Counted from the first letter of the stretch, positions 53,120 through 63,014 are shown. The stretch is DNA of 64,000 nucleotides from Bacillota bacterium (GCA_023460515.1 JAEWPS010000038.1:1-64000); one strand, 5' to 3'. Numbers and translations: made by a program. The notes: generated by a model not told the origin, from the sequence alone.

Positions 53120-53875
53120 TTAATTTAAACTTGAAATATCAATTACAAGAGCAGTAATATTATCAATTCCGCCTTTATCATTTGATTCTTCAACTATTTT
53201 CTGTGCTATTATATCAAATTCATTATCTTTAAATATATTTAATATCTCGTGGTCTTTGATCATATTTGTCACACCATCAGTGCATAAAAGAATGTAACCA
53301 TCAAGCTTATCATCTACTTTACTAACTTCAGTATCTATTTCCTTAAATACTCCTACTGCTTTTGTAAGAATATGTTTTTGTGGATGATTTTTAGATTCTT
53401 CATAAGTTATAATATTAGTTTTAACTAATGTATTTACATAAGTATCATCTTCAGTCAAACGTACTATTTCAGTCAAATTTCTATTTATATAATATATTCT
53501 ACTATCTCCAATAGATAAGTAATATATAGTATCAAAATATCTAAATACAACTAATAATGTAGTACCCATTCCTTTATATTTAATATCTGTTTTTTCAAGA
53601 TTAAATATCTTTTCATTAACATTTGAAACTATATTTCTTAACATATTAGATACATATTTATCTTTATTTTTACTTTTAGATATACCTTCATATTCATATA
53701 ATATACTTTCATATATAGATTCTGCACATATTTTACTTGCAACTTCACCACATTCATATCCGCCAAGTCCATCAGCCACAATATATATGTCACATGCATT
53801 ATCTATTTTTTTTACTAAATAGTAATCTTCATTTATTTCTCTTTTTTTACCTACGTCACTTCTAACAACATACAT
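53120..53875 (-). CDS. PP2C-family serine/threonine phosphatase (Stp/PrpC)
   Basis: A 251-residue soluble PP2C with metal motifs GKKREINEDYYLV, VADGLGGYECGEVAS, YLSIGDSRIYYI, LCTDGVTNM and GGIDNITALVI. It reverses phosphorylation by the adjacent PknB. Start at 53875 has AGGTGG upstream. A 155-base gap separates it from rlmN, so a promoter for the kinase segment could lie there, but none with both boxes is clear. Confidence 0.94.
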   Translation of the reverse strand: MYVVRSDVGKKREINEDYYLVKKIDNACDIYIVADGLGGYECGEVASKICAESIYESILYEYEGISKSKNKDKYVSNMLRNIVSNVNEKIFNLEKTDIKYKGMGTTLLVVFRYFDTIYYLSIGDSRIYYINRNLTEIVRLTEDDTYVNTLVKTNIITYEESKNHPQKHILTKAVGVFKEIDTEVSKVDDKLDGYILLCTDGVTNMIKDHEILNIFKDNEFDIIAQKIVEESNDKGGIDNITALVIDISSLN

Positions 53876-54030
53876 GAATAAAAACCACCTACTTTCATAT
53901 GATATATTTTACTACATAATACATTATATTGCAAGACTTGTCAAAAAATTTAATATAATTTAATGCAATATAATAACAACTTGAAAAAATACATTCATAC
54001 CAACTTATATAAGCTGATATGAATATTTTA

Positions 54031-55068
54031 TTATCCTTTATTTTCTTCTATATGTTTCTGCCTCAATTGTCCACAAGCAGCATCTATATCACTACCTAAT
54101 TCTCTTCTTACTGTCGTAACAACACCTGATGAATTTAGTGTATCCATAAATATTTGTATGTTTTTTTCTTTAGGTTTAGAATACATACCATTTTTGATTT
54201 CGTTTACAGGAATTAAATTTACGTGAGCAATCATGCCACGTAAAAGTTTTGCTAAACTAAGAGCTACTTCTTTCGTATCATTTACTTCATTAATTAAAGC
54301 ATATTCAAAACTAATTCTTCTACCTGTCGTTTTTATATAATATTTGCAAGCATCAAGTAATTCTTTAATTGTATATTTATTTGCTATAGGCATAATTTTT
54401 CTTCTTTCTTCATCAGTAGTACTATGTAGAGAAATAGATAAGGTACATTGTATATTTTCGTCTGCTAATTTATATATATTTGGAACAATACCACATGTAG
54501 ATAAACTTATATGTCTAGCCCCTATATTTAGTCCTAAGGGATAATTAATTATTCTAATAGATTTTACTACATTATCGTAATTATCTAAAGGTTCACCAAT
54601 TCCCATATATACAACATTTGAAATTCTTTCTTTAGTATATTTTTCAACAGCAATTATTTGTCCTTCAATTTCACTTGCAAGTAAACTTCTTTCATAACCA
54701 GCTTTAGTAGAAGCACAAAATTTACATCCCATTTTGCATCCAACTTGTGTCGATACACATATAGTATTTCCATGATTATATTTCATAAATACAGCTTCAA
54801 TGGCGCAATTATCTGGAAGTTTAATCAAGAACTTAATTGTATCGTCTTTTGTAGATTTTTGAGCTTCTAAAATAGTTAATTTCATTATACTAGTATTTTC
54901 TTTTAATTTATCTCTTAAACTTTTAGATATATCCGTCATTTCATCAAAACTCTCTACTTTTTCTCTATGTAACCATTTATATATTTGTTTTGCGTGAAAC
55001 TTCTTTTCACCTAATTCATCAATGTATTTTTCTAATTCCTCTAATGTATATTCATTCAAAATTATCAT
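54031..55068 (-). CDS. rlmN: 23S rRNA/tRNA adenine-C2 methyltransferase RlmN
   Basis: RlmN is a radical SAM enzyme that methylates C2 of A2503 in 23S rRNA and of A37 in some tRNAs. The 345-residue protein has the cluster motif VGCKMGCKFCAS (CxxxCxxC), the catalytic Cys of STQVGC and the second catalytic Cys in DIDAACGQLR near the C-terminus, plus YMGIGEPLDNYDNV. The start overlaps fmt by four bases. Because this enzyme needs A37, it could not modify the G37 tRNA-Gly of this genome. Confidence 0.95.
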   Translation of the reverse strand: MIILNEYTLEELEKYIDELGEKKFHAKQIYKWLHREKVESFDEMTDISKSLRDKLKENTSIMKLTILEAQKSTKDDTIKFLIKLPDNCAIEAVFMKYNHGNTICVSTQVGCKMGCKFCASTKAGYERSLLASEIEGQIIAVEKYTKERISNVVYMGIGEPLDNYDNVVKSIRIINYPLGLNIGARHISLSTCGIVPNIYKLADENIQCTLSISLHSTTDEERRKIMPIANKYTIKELLDACKYYIKTTGRRISFEYALINEVNDTKEVALSLAKLLRGMIAHVNLIPVNEIKNGMYSKPKEKNIQIFMDTLNSSGVVTTVRRELGSDIDAACGQLRQKHIEENKG

Positions 55069-56009
55069 TCAAACATATCTCCCAATTCTATTTTATTTCC
55101 ATTTAAAAATGCAGATATCTCCATAACTTTACTACCTTGTGGTTGTATTTTAATTACTTCAATACAGCTATCTTTGCATTTGATAACTAATCTATTTTTA
55201 TTAACATAAACAACTTGACCAATATTTCCTTCAAAATTTTCGGCTATTTTTACTTCTAATACCTTAAACTTTCTGCCATCATTATGGATTATATAACTTC
55301 CTATGTATGGAGAAAGGCCTCTTACAAAATTAAATATTTCTCTAGCAGATTTATTAAAATCTATTTTTGTCATATCTTTTTCTATCATAGGTGCAATAGT
55401 AAAATCACCTTCTTGTTTTATTCTAACTATATCCCCAATAACTATTTTATCTAAAGTTTTAACTAATAAATCACTACCAACTTGCATAAGTTTGTTTGTC
55501 ATTGTTTCCAAATTATCTTTATCAGATATTTTCACTACTTCTTTAAGTAACATATCTCCTGTATCCATACCTATATCCATAAACATGGTAGTTATACCAG
55601 TTTCAGATTCACCGTTGATTATAGCATGATGTATTGGAGCAGCACCTCTATATTTAGGAAGTAATGATCCATGAACATTTATACAACCTAATCTTGGAAA
55701 ATCTAATATTTCTTTTGGTAATATTTTTCCATAAGCAGTTACTGCAATTATGTCTGGTTTTAATTCATTTAATATTTCAATAATTTCTTCATTTTTTCTA
55801 ATCTTTTGTGGTTGAAACACAGGTATATTTTTGCTTAGTGCATACTCTTTTACAACTGAAGCTTTTAACTTCATACCTCTACCGCTTAAAGTATCTGGGT
55901 TTGTAAAAACTCCAACTACATCATATCCGCTTTCATATAAACCTTCTAACGAACATTTAGCAAATTCTGGTGTTCCCATAAATACAACTTTAATATTTTT
56001 TCTATTCAT
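55065..56009 (-). CDS. fmt: Methionyl-tRNA formyltransferase
   Basis: Fmt formylates Met-tRNAfMet for initiation. The 314-residue protein has the formyltransferase core (VVFMGTPEFAKCSLEG, INVHGSLLPKYRGAAP with the catalytic Asn-His, and TTMFMDIGMDTGDML) and the C-terminal OB-like domain. def and priA, which often precede it, are not here; the giant pilin-like gene lies upstream. First gene of the fmt-rlmN-PP2C-pknB-rsgA-rpe cluster. Confidence 0.96.
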   Translation of the reverse strand: MNRKNIKVVFMGTPEFAKCSLEGLYESGYDVVGVFTNPDTLSGRGMKLKASVVKEYALSKNIPVFQPQKIRKNEEIIEILNELKPDIIAVTAYGKILPKEILDFPRLGCINVHGSLLPKYRGAAPIHHAIINGESETGITTMFMDIGMDTGDMLLKEVVKISDKDNLETMTNKLMQVGSDLLVKTLDKIVIGDIVRIKQEGDFTIAPMIEKDMTKIDFNKSAREIFNFVRGLSPYIGSYIIHNDGRKFKVLEVKIAENFEGNIGQVVYVNKNRLVIKCKDSCIEVIKIQPQGSKVMEISAFLNGNKIELGDMFE

Positions 56010-56087
56010 ATATACCTCCGCTTAAATCCAAATTAATTATACCACAAATATGCTTGTTTAGCAATACTTTATGTTAATACATATATA

Positions 56088-56121
56088 AAAATAGCGCTAC
56101 AAAATACTGTAACGCCATTTT
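56088..56121 (-). terminator. Hairpin downstream of the giant pilin-like gene
   Basis: AAAATGGCGTTA pairs with TAGCGCTATTTT with two imperfect positions around a loop of about ten, about 95 bases after the stop. Confidence 0.55.
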
Positions 56122-56214
56122 AAATTTTATTTTTTCTTATATGTCACAAAAAAGTGTTCGTAACTCAAATGTTCAATTTCTATAGCAGATTTATCACTTG
56201 ATTTACTTTAATCT

Positions 56215-59200
56215 TTATGGATAAATTTCATACAATCTGATACTAGCATATGCGACTTGTGTGAAATATTTTATATATTTTGTATTCGCAGGTACTGTAT
56301 ATGTATCTGTATATAATGTAACACCATTTATTTTGCTATTTCTAGTAAACGTACTTATAACTGTTTTTTGAGAATTTAAAAAGCTTATACCTGGTATTCC
56401 TTCACCCATATCCCATTTACATTTTATTGTTTTTCCTATCATACTTGGATCTACTTCTATATATTGATCTGTCTTAGTATAAGTAGATGTATTCAAATTA
56501 TTGTCAAACGCTTCTACTTTTAATGCGTCAGCCACATTTGCCGTATAACTAGATATTATTCTTGTTTCACTTCCATATTGATCTATTCCTTTTGCATATA
56601 TTGTCTGACCTTGATCTACTTTGATAGGATTATTAATATAATTTAACCATTCTCCGGTTGTTCCTATTCTATATAATTTTTGTATACTACTTTGAAAATA
56701 TGAAATTGATACCATTTGATGTGGTAGTCTTACAGCATTTGCTGGATCTGCTGTTAATATCATATATCCATCTGTTGTAGTAAATGTTGGTTCATCGCTT
56801 AACCCAATTTCATAAAAAGCATTATAATTACCAAGAACTCCATCATACGTATACATTATCCATTTTGCATTTACTGGGACAGTATATATATCATTGTATG
56901 TTCCAATATTTGCTCTACTTAGTGTATCTATTACGTTTTTATTTTCATCTAAAAATTTCAAGTATATTGAACCAGAATTACCTATTGCTCCTCTATTCCA
57001 TAAAATCCATATTTTCTTTCCTTGTATACTACTATCGACCTTAATATATCTATTATTAGCAGATGTATATGTAGTATTATTTTTATCATAAGATTCTGCT
57101 CCTAAAGCATCATTCATAGTAGCAGTATAACTTGATACAATTCTAGTTTCAATTCCACTTTGATCTATTCCTTTTGTATATATTGTCTGACCTTGTAATA
57201 CCTTTATAGGTTGGTCGTTATAATTTAACCACTCTCCAGTTGTTCCTATTCTATATAATCTTTGAACACTCGTTGGAAAATAATTTACTGTTACCATTTG
57301 ATATGGTTCTCTTACATCTCTTGTTGGATCGGCTGATAGTACCATATAAGAATTTGCTGCACTGAATGTTGGTTCATTACTTGTTTGTATCTCATATAAT
57401 CCATAAATATTAACTACCTTTATCCACTTTGTATTTAGTGGAATAGTATATACTTCATCATACATAAGGTTTTGATTATACACAGTTTTATCAATTTGAC
57501 TTATTATTTGTCTACTTTCATTTAAGAATACAATACTTTGAGTTGATGGACCATTTGCTGCAACATTCCACTTAACCCTCATATTTTTTCCTTGCATAGT
57601 ACTATCTACAGCCATATATTGATTTGTTGCATTAGAAATATATGTACTGTTATTACCATCATACGCTTGCGCTTTCAATGCATCGGCTGGCATAGTTACT
57701 GTCTGACTAACTGATACTTCTAATCCACTACCTTTTTTAACGCTTTTGGCTATTATTGTTCCACTTGAAACATGTATTGGGGCTGTATATAATGTCCATG
57801 TTGTTCCGTTATTCGTACTATAATAATTATCTATATCTGTTCTATTATCATATACTATAGTTGTTGTATCATCAAATATTACACCATATGAAGCTAATAT
57901 TGGATAACTAGCTGTTGAATTTATAACTGGCAACTTTGGTTTATCTAGATCTAGACTTACTACCTTCTTTTGAACAGTTATTTCATTTCCGGCTGTATCT
58001 TTACCTTTTGCATATATTGTTACTGTTCCGTCTGCATTTTGCCAATTGTTTGCTAATATTGTATTTGATGTTATTGCAAATGTAGCTGTATAATTAGTCC
58101 AAACCGCATTACTTGTTCCAATCTTATACTGTTTTAAAGTAGCATCGCCATAGTTTATTGTTACATTTGCATTTAATCCTACTGTGGTTTCTGGACTAAC
58201 TTGTATATCTATTTTTGGAGCAGTTAAGTCTACATTTGTTACATTTAATGTATATACTTGTTTATTTCCTACTCTATCTTCCGCGTAGAATGTATAGTAA
58301 CCATTACTTGTTATATTTACTATATTATTATTCGCTATACTAGTTCCACCACTTGAAAAGTAACTTTCCCCTAAAGTTCCTGGGGCCCACTTAACCATTC
58401 CAACTTCTACATCATCTGTTACATTTACTTTTACTGCTACTTTTTGCATTGCAGTATTTAAATCTGCAGTTAAATTAATTATTGGAGGATTCTCATCAAT
58501 ATTTGTTACTTTAAGCATTCCTTCCCTAGACCATACTTCACTTTCATCCATTCCTTTTGCATATATTACTGCGTTATTTCTATCTACAGTTATTGGACCA
58601 GTATAATCTTGCCAGTCTCCTAGTGTTTCATTTGGATTTAATATTCTATACTGTTTCGTTATAAGTGATTGATCATATATAATAGTTGCATTTACCTCTT
58701 TAGCTGGATTAGTTGTATTTAATACAATTTGTGGAGCTCCAGCTGCAACTCTATCCCATCTCATAAATATATTTTCAAACATTTCGCTTATTGGTACATT
58801 AATTAAATAATAATCCCCCATAAATGTTATCAAATTACCATTTTCATCTTCTATTTTTACTAGTGTTCCATTTTGTATGACAGTATCTTTAAATTCTGGT
58901 TTTATTAATAATATTCCATCATTTTTATAACTTTTCCAATCACCAGTTGAAGTCCATTTGTACTCTCTACCATTTGAACCTTCTGGGTAATTTAATTTTA
59001 ATATATAATAACTTCCTTTATCCAGTACAAGTACCGGTGGTGGTGGAACTATATTACTTACAGTATATGTTGAATTAGAACTTTGTCCTTTAATATTTTC
59101 ACTATATGCAAATATTTTAGTACCGTTTTTTGTTACTTCAATATCTCCTGTATAATCTCTCAAAGATCCACCATCTATACTATATCTTTTAATTGTTGCA

Positions 59201-61725
59201 TATTTATCATAGCTTATTTTAACAGTAACTTTACTTGCCTGTATTTTATTTGATGGATTTGCGATTATTTCAGGTTCAGATATTCCATCTACTATATTAT
59301 CTATAGTTTTAGCTGTTTGACCTAGTGAATTTGGTGCTTTTGCATACGCATACACTGTACAGCTTTTATCTACTTCAAACGCTCCAGTATATTCTTTCAA
59401 ATCACCATTTGAACCAATTTTATAGTATTTTTCTACTGCTTTCACATCATATTCTATATTTACTGTAGCCTTTGCAACCTTTGTAGTAGAAAGAGCTGGT
59501 TCAGGATTTACATTTATATTTATAGCTAAATTTTGTGTAGTCTTTGGAGGAGTTAATTTTCCTATATTTGTTATATCTAAATATGTATCTGTTACTCCAT
59601 TTACGTTAGTACCTCTAGCATATATTCTTTTATTTTCAGTTATTGTAATAGGTGCAGTATATGGTACATATATAATTCCATCCTCGCTATATTGTATTTT
59701 GTCTGCATCATTATATTTTACTGTCACAATTACTGAACTTTGCCCATATGTAGAACTCCACGGATATACTACTGCATCTATATATACATATGGTTTAGTA
59801 GCTGAAGTACTACCTGTATCTCCAGGTTTTTTAATATTTTGGATTCTTGCCCTTGCTTCTTGTGATTGTCTACCGTCAGCTGTTTTATAATATGCATAAA
59901 TTTCCACATTATCTCTAACAACAATTGATGATTTATATTCTACATAATCTCCATATCTACCAACTTTTAAATATGTTTTGTTTGCTCCAGCAGGTGATGA
60001 CACACTTACTGTTACCGATGATACAAATCCACTGGTTGGATCTAAATTTATTATAGGAGCAATAGGTATAGTATCTATTACAGGTGGCTCTGGATAAGTA
60101 TCCGGTGGCGTTACCACTTCGTTTATCCTAATATACGCTATATTTGACTTATTTCCATCTGAATCATAATAATATGCCATTATGAAAGTTCCCCAATTAT
60201 TAACAATTATATCTTGTGAATAGGTTTGTTCTAATCCATAATTTTGTATATATATTTTTTTAGCAGCATTTGCTGGATAAGTTATCTGTACTCTTGCTTT
60301 TTCATCAGCATTTTGCCCCGCATTTCTAGTAATAGTAGGTGCTACTAAATTATTAGTAGTAGACGTTTTCGGTGGTTCAAAAGGCGGTGGATTTTTTGGT
60401 TCATAAGGAGGTAATGGTTCATGTGGAGTAGGTTCCTTAGGAGGATTACCAGTTGTTGTATCATTTATATATATTGATGTTGAAACAGATTTTTTTCCAC
60501 TAGCGTCATAGTAATATGCTATTATGTATGTTCCATAATTTTGTACATTTACTTCGCTTGTATAATTTTCTTCTACTCCATAATTTATTGTATATATTTT
60601 TCTAGTGGCATTCTCTGGATATGTTACTTTTACTCTTGCTTTTTCTGTTCCTACTGGATCTAATCTAGTTATTGTTGGTGCTGCCAAAGTAATTTCTTTT
60701 ATTTCTATATTTCCTATATATACACTATCACTTCCAGCAATATCTCTTGTAAGAAGTAACGAACCATCTGTGTTATATATATTTTCAGTCTTTTTTGCTC
60801 TTGCTTCTATTATACAGTTTTCAGTTATAGTGAAAGGTCCTGTATATGACATCCAACCGCTTTCACCAACTCTATACTCTTTAATTGTTGCAGTTTCATC
60901 ATAATTTATATTTACATTTACTTGCTCAACTTTTGTAGTTCCGCTACTATCTGGAACTATATCTACTAAAAGTGTTCCTGCCGGTGGAATAACTACCTCT
61001 TTACCATTTACTTTATATTTTATCCATACATCTTTTGTTCTATCTAATGGAATTGTTATTGGTCCTGTGTAATTTTGCCACATTAACATTGGATCTACTC
61101 TAATTTCACCTTCACTACCAAGTCTCCACTTTTTTTCCGTTGAATTTGCTGGATAGTATAACGTCAATTTTATCCAACCATCCCACATCTCCTGATTTTC
61201 TTCAGGTCCAGTAATACTTCCATTATCTATTATCCCGTTATCTAAAGTATGCCACCTTTTACCTTCAAAACTATCTCCAACATAATCATAAATTTGGTTT
61301 GTTTTTACATCTATTATATATCCTTTATCTTTCTTATTACTTGCTAAACCATTTACACCGGCTTGACTTTCATTTATCCAATATAAATCTATATCGTCTA
61401 CTGTTTTACCAGGATTTAATTCCTCAATTGTTGTGCTCAGTGTTGGCACATTACTTGTTATGTCTTGTTTATCGCTTAAACTTAGTTTACCTTCTAATGG
61501 AAGTTTAAAACTGTTTGGACTAGATATATCTATATTACTAACTGAATACAGATTTACCCCTTCCTCAACATTTTTAAAATCACTCATGAATCTTGCCTTT
61601 TTAGAACTATCCATGATACCACCATTATTTAGAGTAAGAATTACTGCACCAGCTAAAATAATTACAACTATTATTGTTATAACTAAAGCTATTAATGATA
61701 TCCCTTTTACATTATATTTTTTCAT
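56215..61725 (-). CDS. Giant pilin-headed repeat protein, 1836 aa
   Basis: The N-terminus MKKYNVKGISLIALVITIIV is a prepilin-like leader without Glu+5, followed by a helix and a stalk (FMSDFKNVEEGVNLYS). The rest is extracellular-type sequence: about a dozen ~75-residue repeats with the pattern YKIG-G-W-YTGPI-V-IYAKG, resembling CHB_HEX_C/Fn3-like beta domains; a Pro-rich hinge near residue 440 (EPTPHEPLPPYEPKNPPP); and three C-terminal ~150-residue units that include discoidin-like stretches (DSSIQGKKIWILWNRG, DSTMQGKNMRVKWNV, DPSMIGKTIKCKWDM). No LPXTG or anchor is seen, so tethering would be by the N-terminal helix. Likely a surface adhesin; ligand unknown. Start has GGAGG upstream. Confidence 0.85.
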   Translation of the reverse strand: MKKYNVKGISLIALVITIIVVIILAGAVILTLNNGGIMDSSKKARFMSDFKNVEEGVNLYSVSNIDISSPNSFKLPLEGKLSLSDKQDITSNVPTLSTTIEELNPGKTVDDIDLYWINESQAGVNGLASNKKDKGYIIDVKTNQIYDYVGDSFEGKRWHTLDNGIIDNGSITGPEENQEMWDGWIKLTLYYPANSTEKKWRLGSEGEIRVDPMLMWQNYTGPITIPLDRTKDVWIKYKVNGKEVVIPPAGTLLVDIVPDSSGTTKVEQVNVNINYDETATIKEYRVGESGWMSYTGPFTITENCIIEARAKKTENIYNTDGSLLLTRDIAGSDSVYIGNIEIKEITLAAPTITRLDPVGTEKARVKVTYPENATRKIYTINYGVEENYTSEVNVQNYGTYIIAYYYDASGKKSVSTSIYINDTTTGNPPKEPTPHEPLPPYEPKNPPPFEPPKTSTTNNLVAPTITRNAGQNADEKARVQITYPANAAKKIYIQNYGLEQTYSQDIIVNNWGTFIMAYYYDSDGNKSNIAYIRINEVVTPPDTYPEPPVIDTIPIAPIINLDPTSGFVSSVTVSVSSPAGANKTYLKVGRYGDYVEYKSSIVVRDNVEIYAYYKTADGRQSQEARARIQNIKKPGDTGSTSATKPYVYIDAVVYPWSSTYGQSSVIVTVKYNDADKIQYSEDGIIYVPYTAPITITENKRIYARGTNVNGVTDTYLDITNIGKLTPPKTTQNLAININVNPEPALSTTKVAKATVNIEYDVKAVEKYYKIGSNGDLKEYTGAFEVDKSCTVYAYAKAPNSLGQTAKTIDNIVDGISEPEIIANPSNKIQASKVTVKISYDKYATIKRYSIDGGSLRDYTGDIEVTKNGTKIFAYSENIKGQSSNSTYTVSNIVPPPPVLVLDKGSYYILKLNYPEGSNGREYKWTSTGDWKSYKNDGILLIKPEFKDTVIQNGTLVKIEDENGNLITFMGDYYLINVPISEMFENIFMRWDRVAAGAPQIVLNTTNPAKEVNATIIYDQSLITKQYRILNPNETLGDWQDYTGPITVDRNNAVIYAKGMDESEVWSREGMLKVTNIDENPPIINLTADLNTAMQKVAVKVNVTDDVEVGMVKWAPGTLGESYFSSGGTSIANNNIVNITSNGYYTFYAEDRVGNKQVYTLNVTNVDLTAPKIDIQVSPETTVGLNANVTINYGDATLKQYKIGTSNAVWTNYTATFAITSNTILANNWQNADGTVTIYAKGKDTAGNEITVQKKVVSLDLDKPKLPVINSTASYPILASYGVIFDDTTTIVYDNRTDIDNYYSTNNGTTWTLYTAPIHVSSGTIIAKSVKKGSGLEVSVSQTVTMPADALKAQAYDGNNSTYISNATNQYMAVDSTMQGKNMRVKWNVAANGPSTQSIVFLNESRQIISQIDKTVYNQNLMYDEVYTIPLNTKWIKVVNIYGLYEIQTSNEPTFSAANSYMVLSADPTRDVREPYQMVTVNYFPTSVQRLYRIGTTGEWLNYNDQPIKVLQGQTIYTKGIDQSGIETRIVSSYTATMNDALGAESYDKNNTTYTSANNRYIKVDSSIQGKKIWILWNRGAIGNSGSIYLKFLDENKNVIDTLSRANIGTYNDIYTVPVNAKWIMYTYDGVLGNYNAFYEIGLSDEPTFTTTDGYMILTADPANAVRLPHQMVSISYFQSSIQKLYRIGTTGEWLNYINNPIKVDQGQTIYAKGIDQYGSETRIISSYTANVADALKVEAFDNNLNTSTYTKTDQYIEVDPSMIGKTIKCKWDMGEGIPGISFLNSQKTVISTFTRNSKINGVTLYTDTYTVPANTKYIKYFTQVAYASIRLYEIYP

Positions 61726-61806
61726 AAGTAACCTCCATATATATATTTATTATATCCATTTATTGATTTTCTAATAAACTTTTATTAACATATTTTTACA
61801 TAAATA

Positions 61807-61841
61807 AAATTGCTAATAAACCTACTTATATTAGCAATTTT
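61807..61841. promoter_or_regulatory. Stem-loop at the start of the giant gene's transcript
   Basis: AAATTGCTAATA and TATTAGCAATTT arms lie immediately after the -10 box on the minus strand, so the transcript would begin within the hairpin. A 5' stabilising or regulatory structure is possible. Confidence 0.45.
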
Positions 61842-61870
61842 ATTATATTATATATGTTTTTTTTTGTCAA
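61842..61870 (-). promoter_or_regulatory. Promoter of the giant pilin-like gene
   Basis: Consensus on the minus strand: TTGACA (61870-61865), 17 bases, TATAAT (61847-61842). Confidence 0.8.
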
Positions 61871-61995
61871 TATCTTTTACACTTATTATATGTTAAATTA
61901 TGATTTGTAATATATTTGTAATCTTAAAACATATTGTCTATTTAATTGTTTTTTTAAAATATTTTATTATCCACTTTTATTAAATTTGACATATG

Positions 61996-62004
61996 TGTTA
62001 TAAT
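61996..62004 (+). promoter_or_regulatory. Extended -10 promoter of the 62077 gene
   Basis: TGTTATAAT gives an extended -10; a TTGACA nearby (61986) is too close to serve as its -35. Confidence 0.5.
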
Positions 62005-62025
62005 ATATGATATTTAATATTTTAA

Positions 62026-62049
62026 TGTATACAAAAACTTTTGTATACA
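62026..62049. promoter_or_regulatory. Inverted repeat in the 62077 leader
   Basis: Arms TGTATACAAAA and TTTTGTATACA (11 bases, loop AC) between the -10 box and the AAGGAGGG ribosome binding site. A repressor operator or leader hairpin is likely; the T run needed for a terminator is missing. Confidence 0.55.
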
Positions 62050-62076
62050 CTTACAATAATTTAAGGAGGGTCTACT

Positions 62077-62994
62077 ATGATATCATTAAATTCTTTCATA
62101 TATCTACTAAAAAACACTCTGCCTACTGGTTTAGATGATATTTCAAAGGCAAAATATCTATATATACGATTGGGGGAAATTATTTCTTTCGATCCTCTAT
62201 ATTCATTTGGATCAAGCAAGGATCGATATCGGATATATAATAATATACAATACAAATATGATGATTTAAACGAATTATTTGAAAGCAAATTATTAATTTG
62301 TAAATCTATTGCATATATCTATAAATATATACTTAATGAATTTGAAATTAATTCATATGTACGTTATGATAATCCAGATGATAATCACGTGTTTAATATC
62401 ATTATAACCCAGAATAACGTTAAAATTTCTGCTGATGTACAACGTGATTTAGAATTTATACAAACTAAGTCAAAAACACGGTATTTTGATTTTATCAATA
62501 GTACTTTATATGATCAAGTAGAAATTGATAAGAAAATTGGCTATTTGCAAAATGATAATGATTATTTTGATATTAAGTTGCTTGAGTTTAAAAATTTTCT
62601 TAAAAAAAATACCTCGCTAATTAGTAAAGTTGAATCAATATTTAATTTCTTATTTTGTAATAATAACATAAATAATTTAAAATTCTCAGAAAATATAAAA
62701 TATTATAAATATGTGTTAAAAGAAATTTTAGATTACAGAGAATTTAATAGATTATATTTCTCAATATGTTATGAAATCTGTAACAATAAACAAAAGTATA
62801 TTCCTATAATATGTATACGTTCTAATCCCTCAACAATTTTTATTTACTCTGAAAAAAATCATAAATATGATTTAATTTCCGAAATAGAGTTGTTAAAAAG
62901 GTTAAAAAGTAATTTACTCTTTATTCAAAGAGGTTCAATTTATATTATGAAAAAAGAAATAATATCTACAACAAACTTAAACAAAATCTTATAA
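62077..62994 (+). CDS. Hypothetical protein, 305 aa, possible transglutaminase-like Cys-His-Asp domain
   Basis: A strong AAGGAGGG site precedes the ATG. Residues ~70-130 carry LLICKSIAYIYKYIL, DDNHVFNIIIT and KISADVQRDLE in the order Cys, His, Asp expected of a transglutaminase/papain-like fold, but similarity is weak. No signal peptide or membrane segment. Arginine codons (CGA, CGG and CGT outnumber AGA) differ sharply from the AGA-dominated core genes, which suggests recent transfer. CGG occurs in frame twice (62230-62232 and 62479-62481) with no frame break, and a +1 shift at the first would hit a stop within about a dozen codons. Its leader inverted repeat suggests regulation. Function unknown. 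Confidence 0.7.
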   Translation: MISLNSFIYLLKNTLPTGLDDISKAKYLYIRLGEIISFDPLYSFGSSKDRYRIYNNIQYKYDDLNELFESKLLICKSIAYIYKYILNEFEINSYVRYDNPDDNHVFNIIITQNNVKISADVQRDLEFIQTKSKTRYFDFINSTLYDQVEIDKKIGYLQNDNDYFDIKLLEFKNFLKKNTSLISKVESIFNFLFCNNNINNLKFSENIKYYKYVLKEILDYREFNRLYFSICYEICNNKQKYIPIICIRSNPSTIFIYSEKNHKYDLISEIELLKRLKSNLLFIQRGSIYIMKKEIISTTNLNKIL

Positions 62995-63014
62995 TTAATA
63001 ACCCAGCTATAAAT

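Larger units (their letters stand above)
61726..62076. other. Divergent promoter region, 351 bases
   Basis: Holds the promoter and leader hairpin of the giant gene on the minus strand and the promoter and inverted repeat of the 62077 gene on the plus strand, as listed separately. Confidence 0.6.

Noticed and set aside
56784..61774. Plus-strand ORFs inside the giant gene
   Set aside because: Shadow frames of the repeat-rich minus-strand gene; low-complexity hydrophobic products and no ribosome binding sites.
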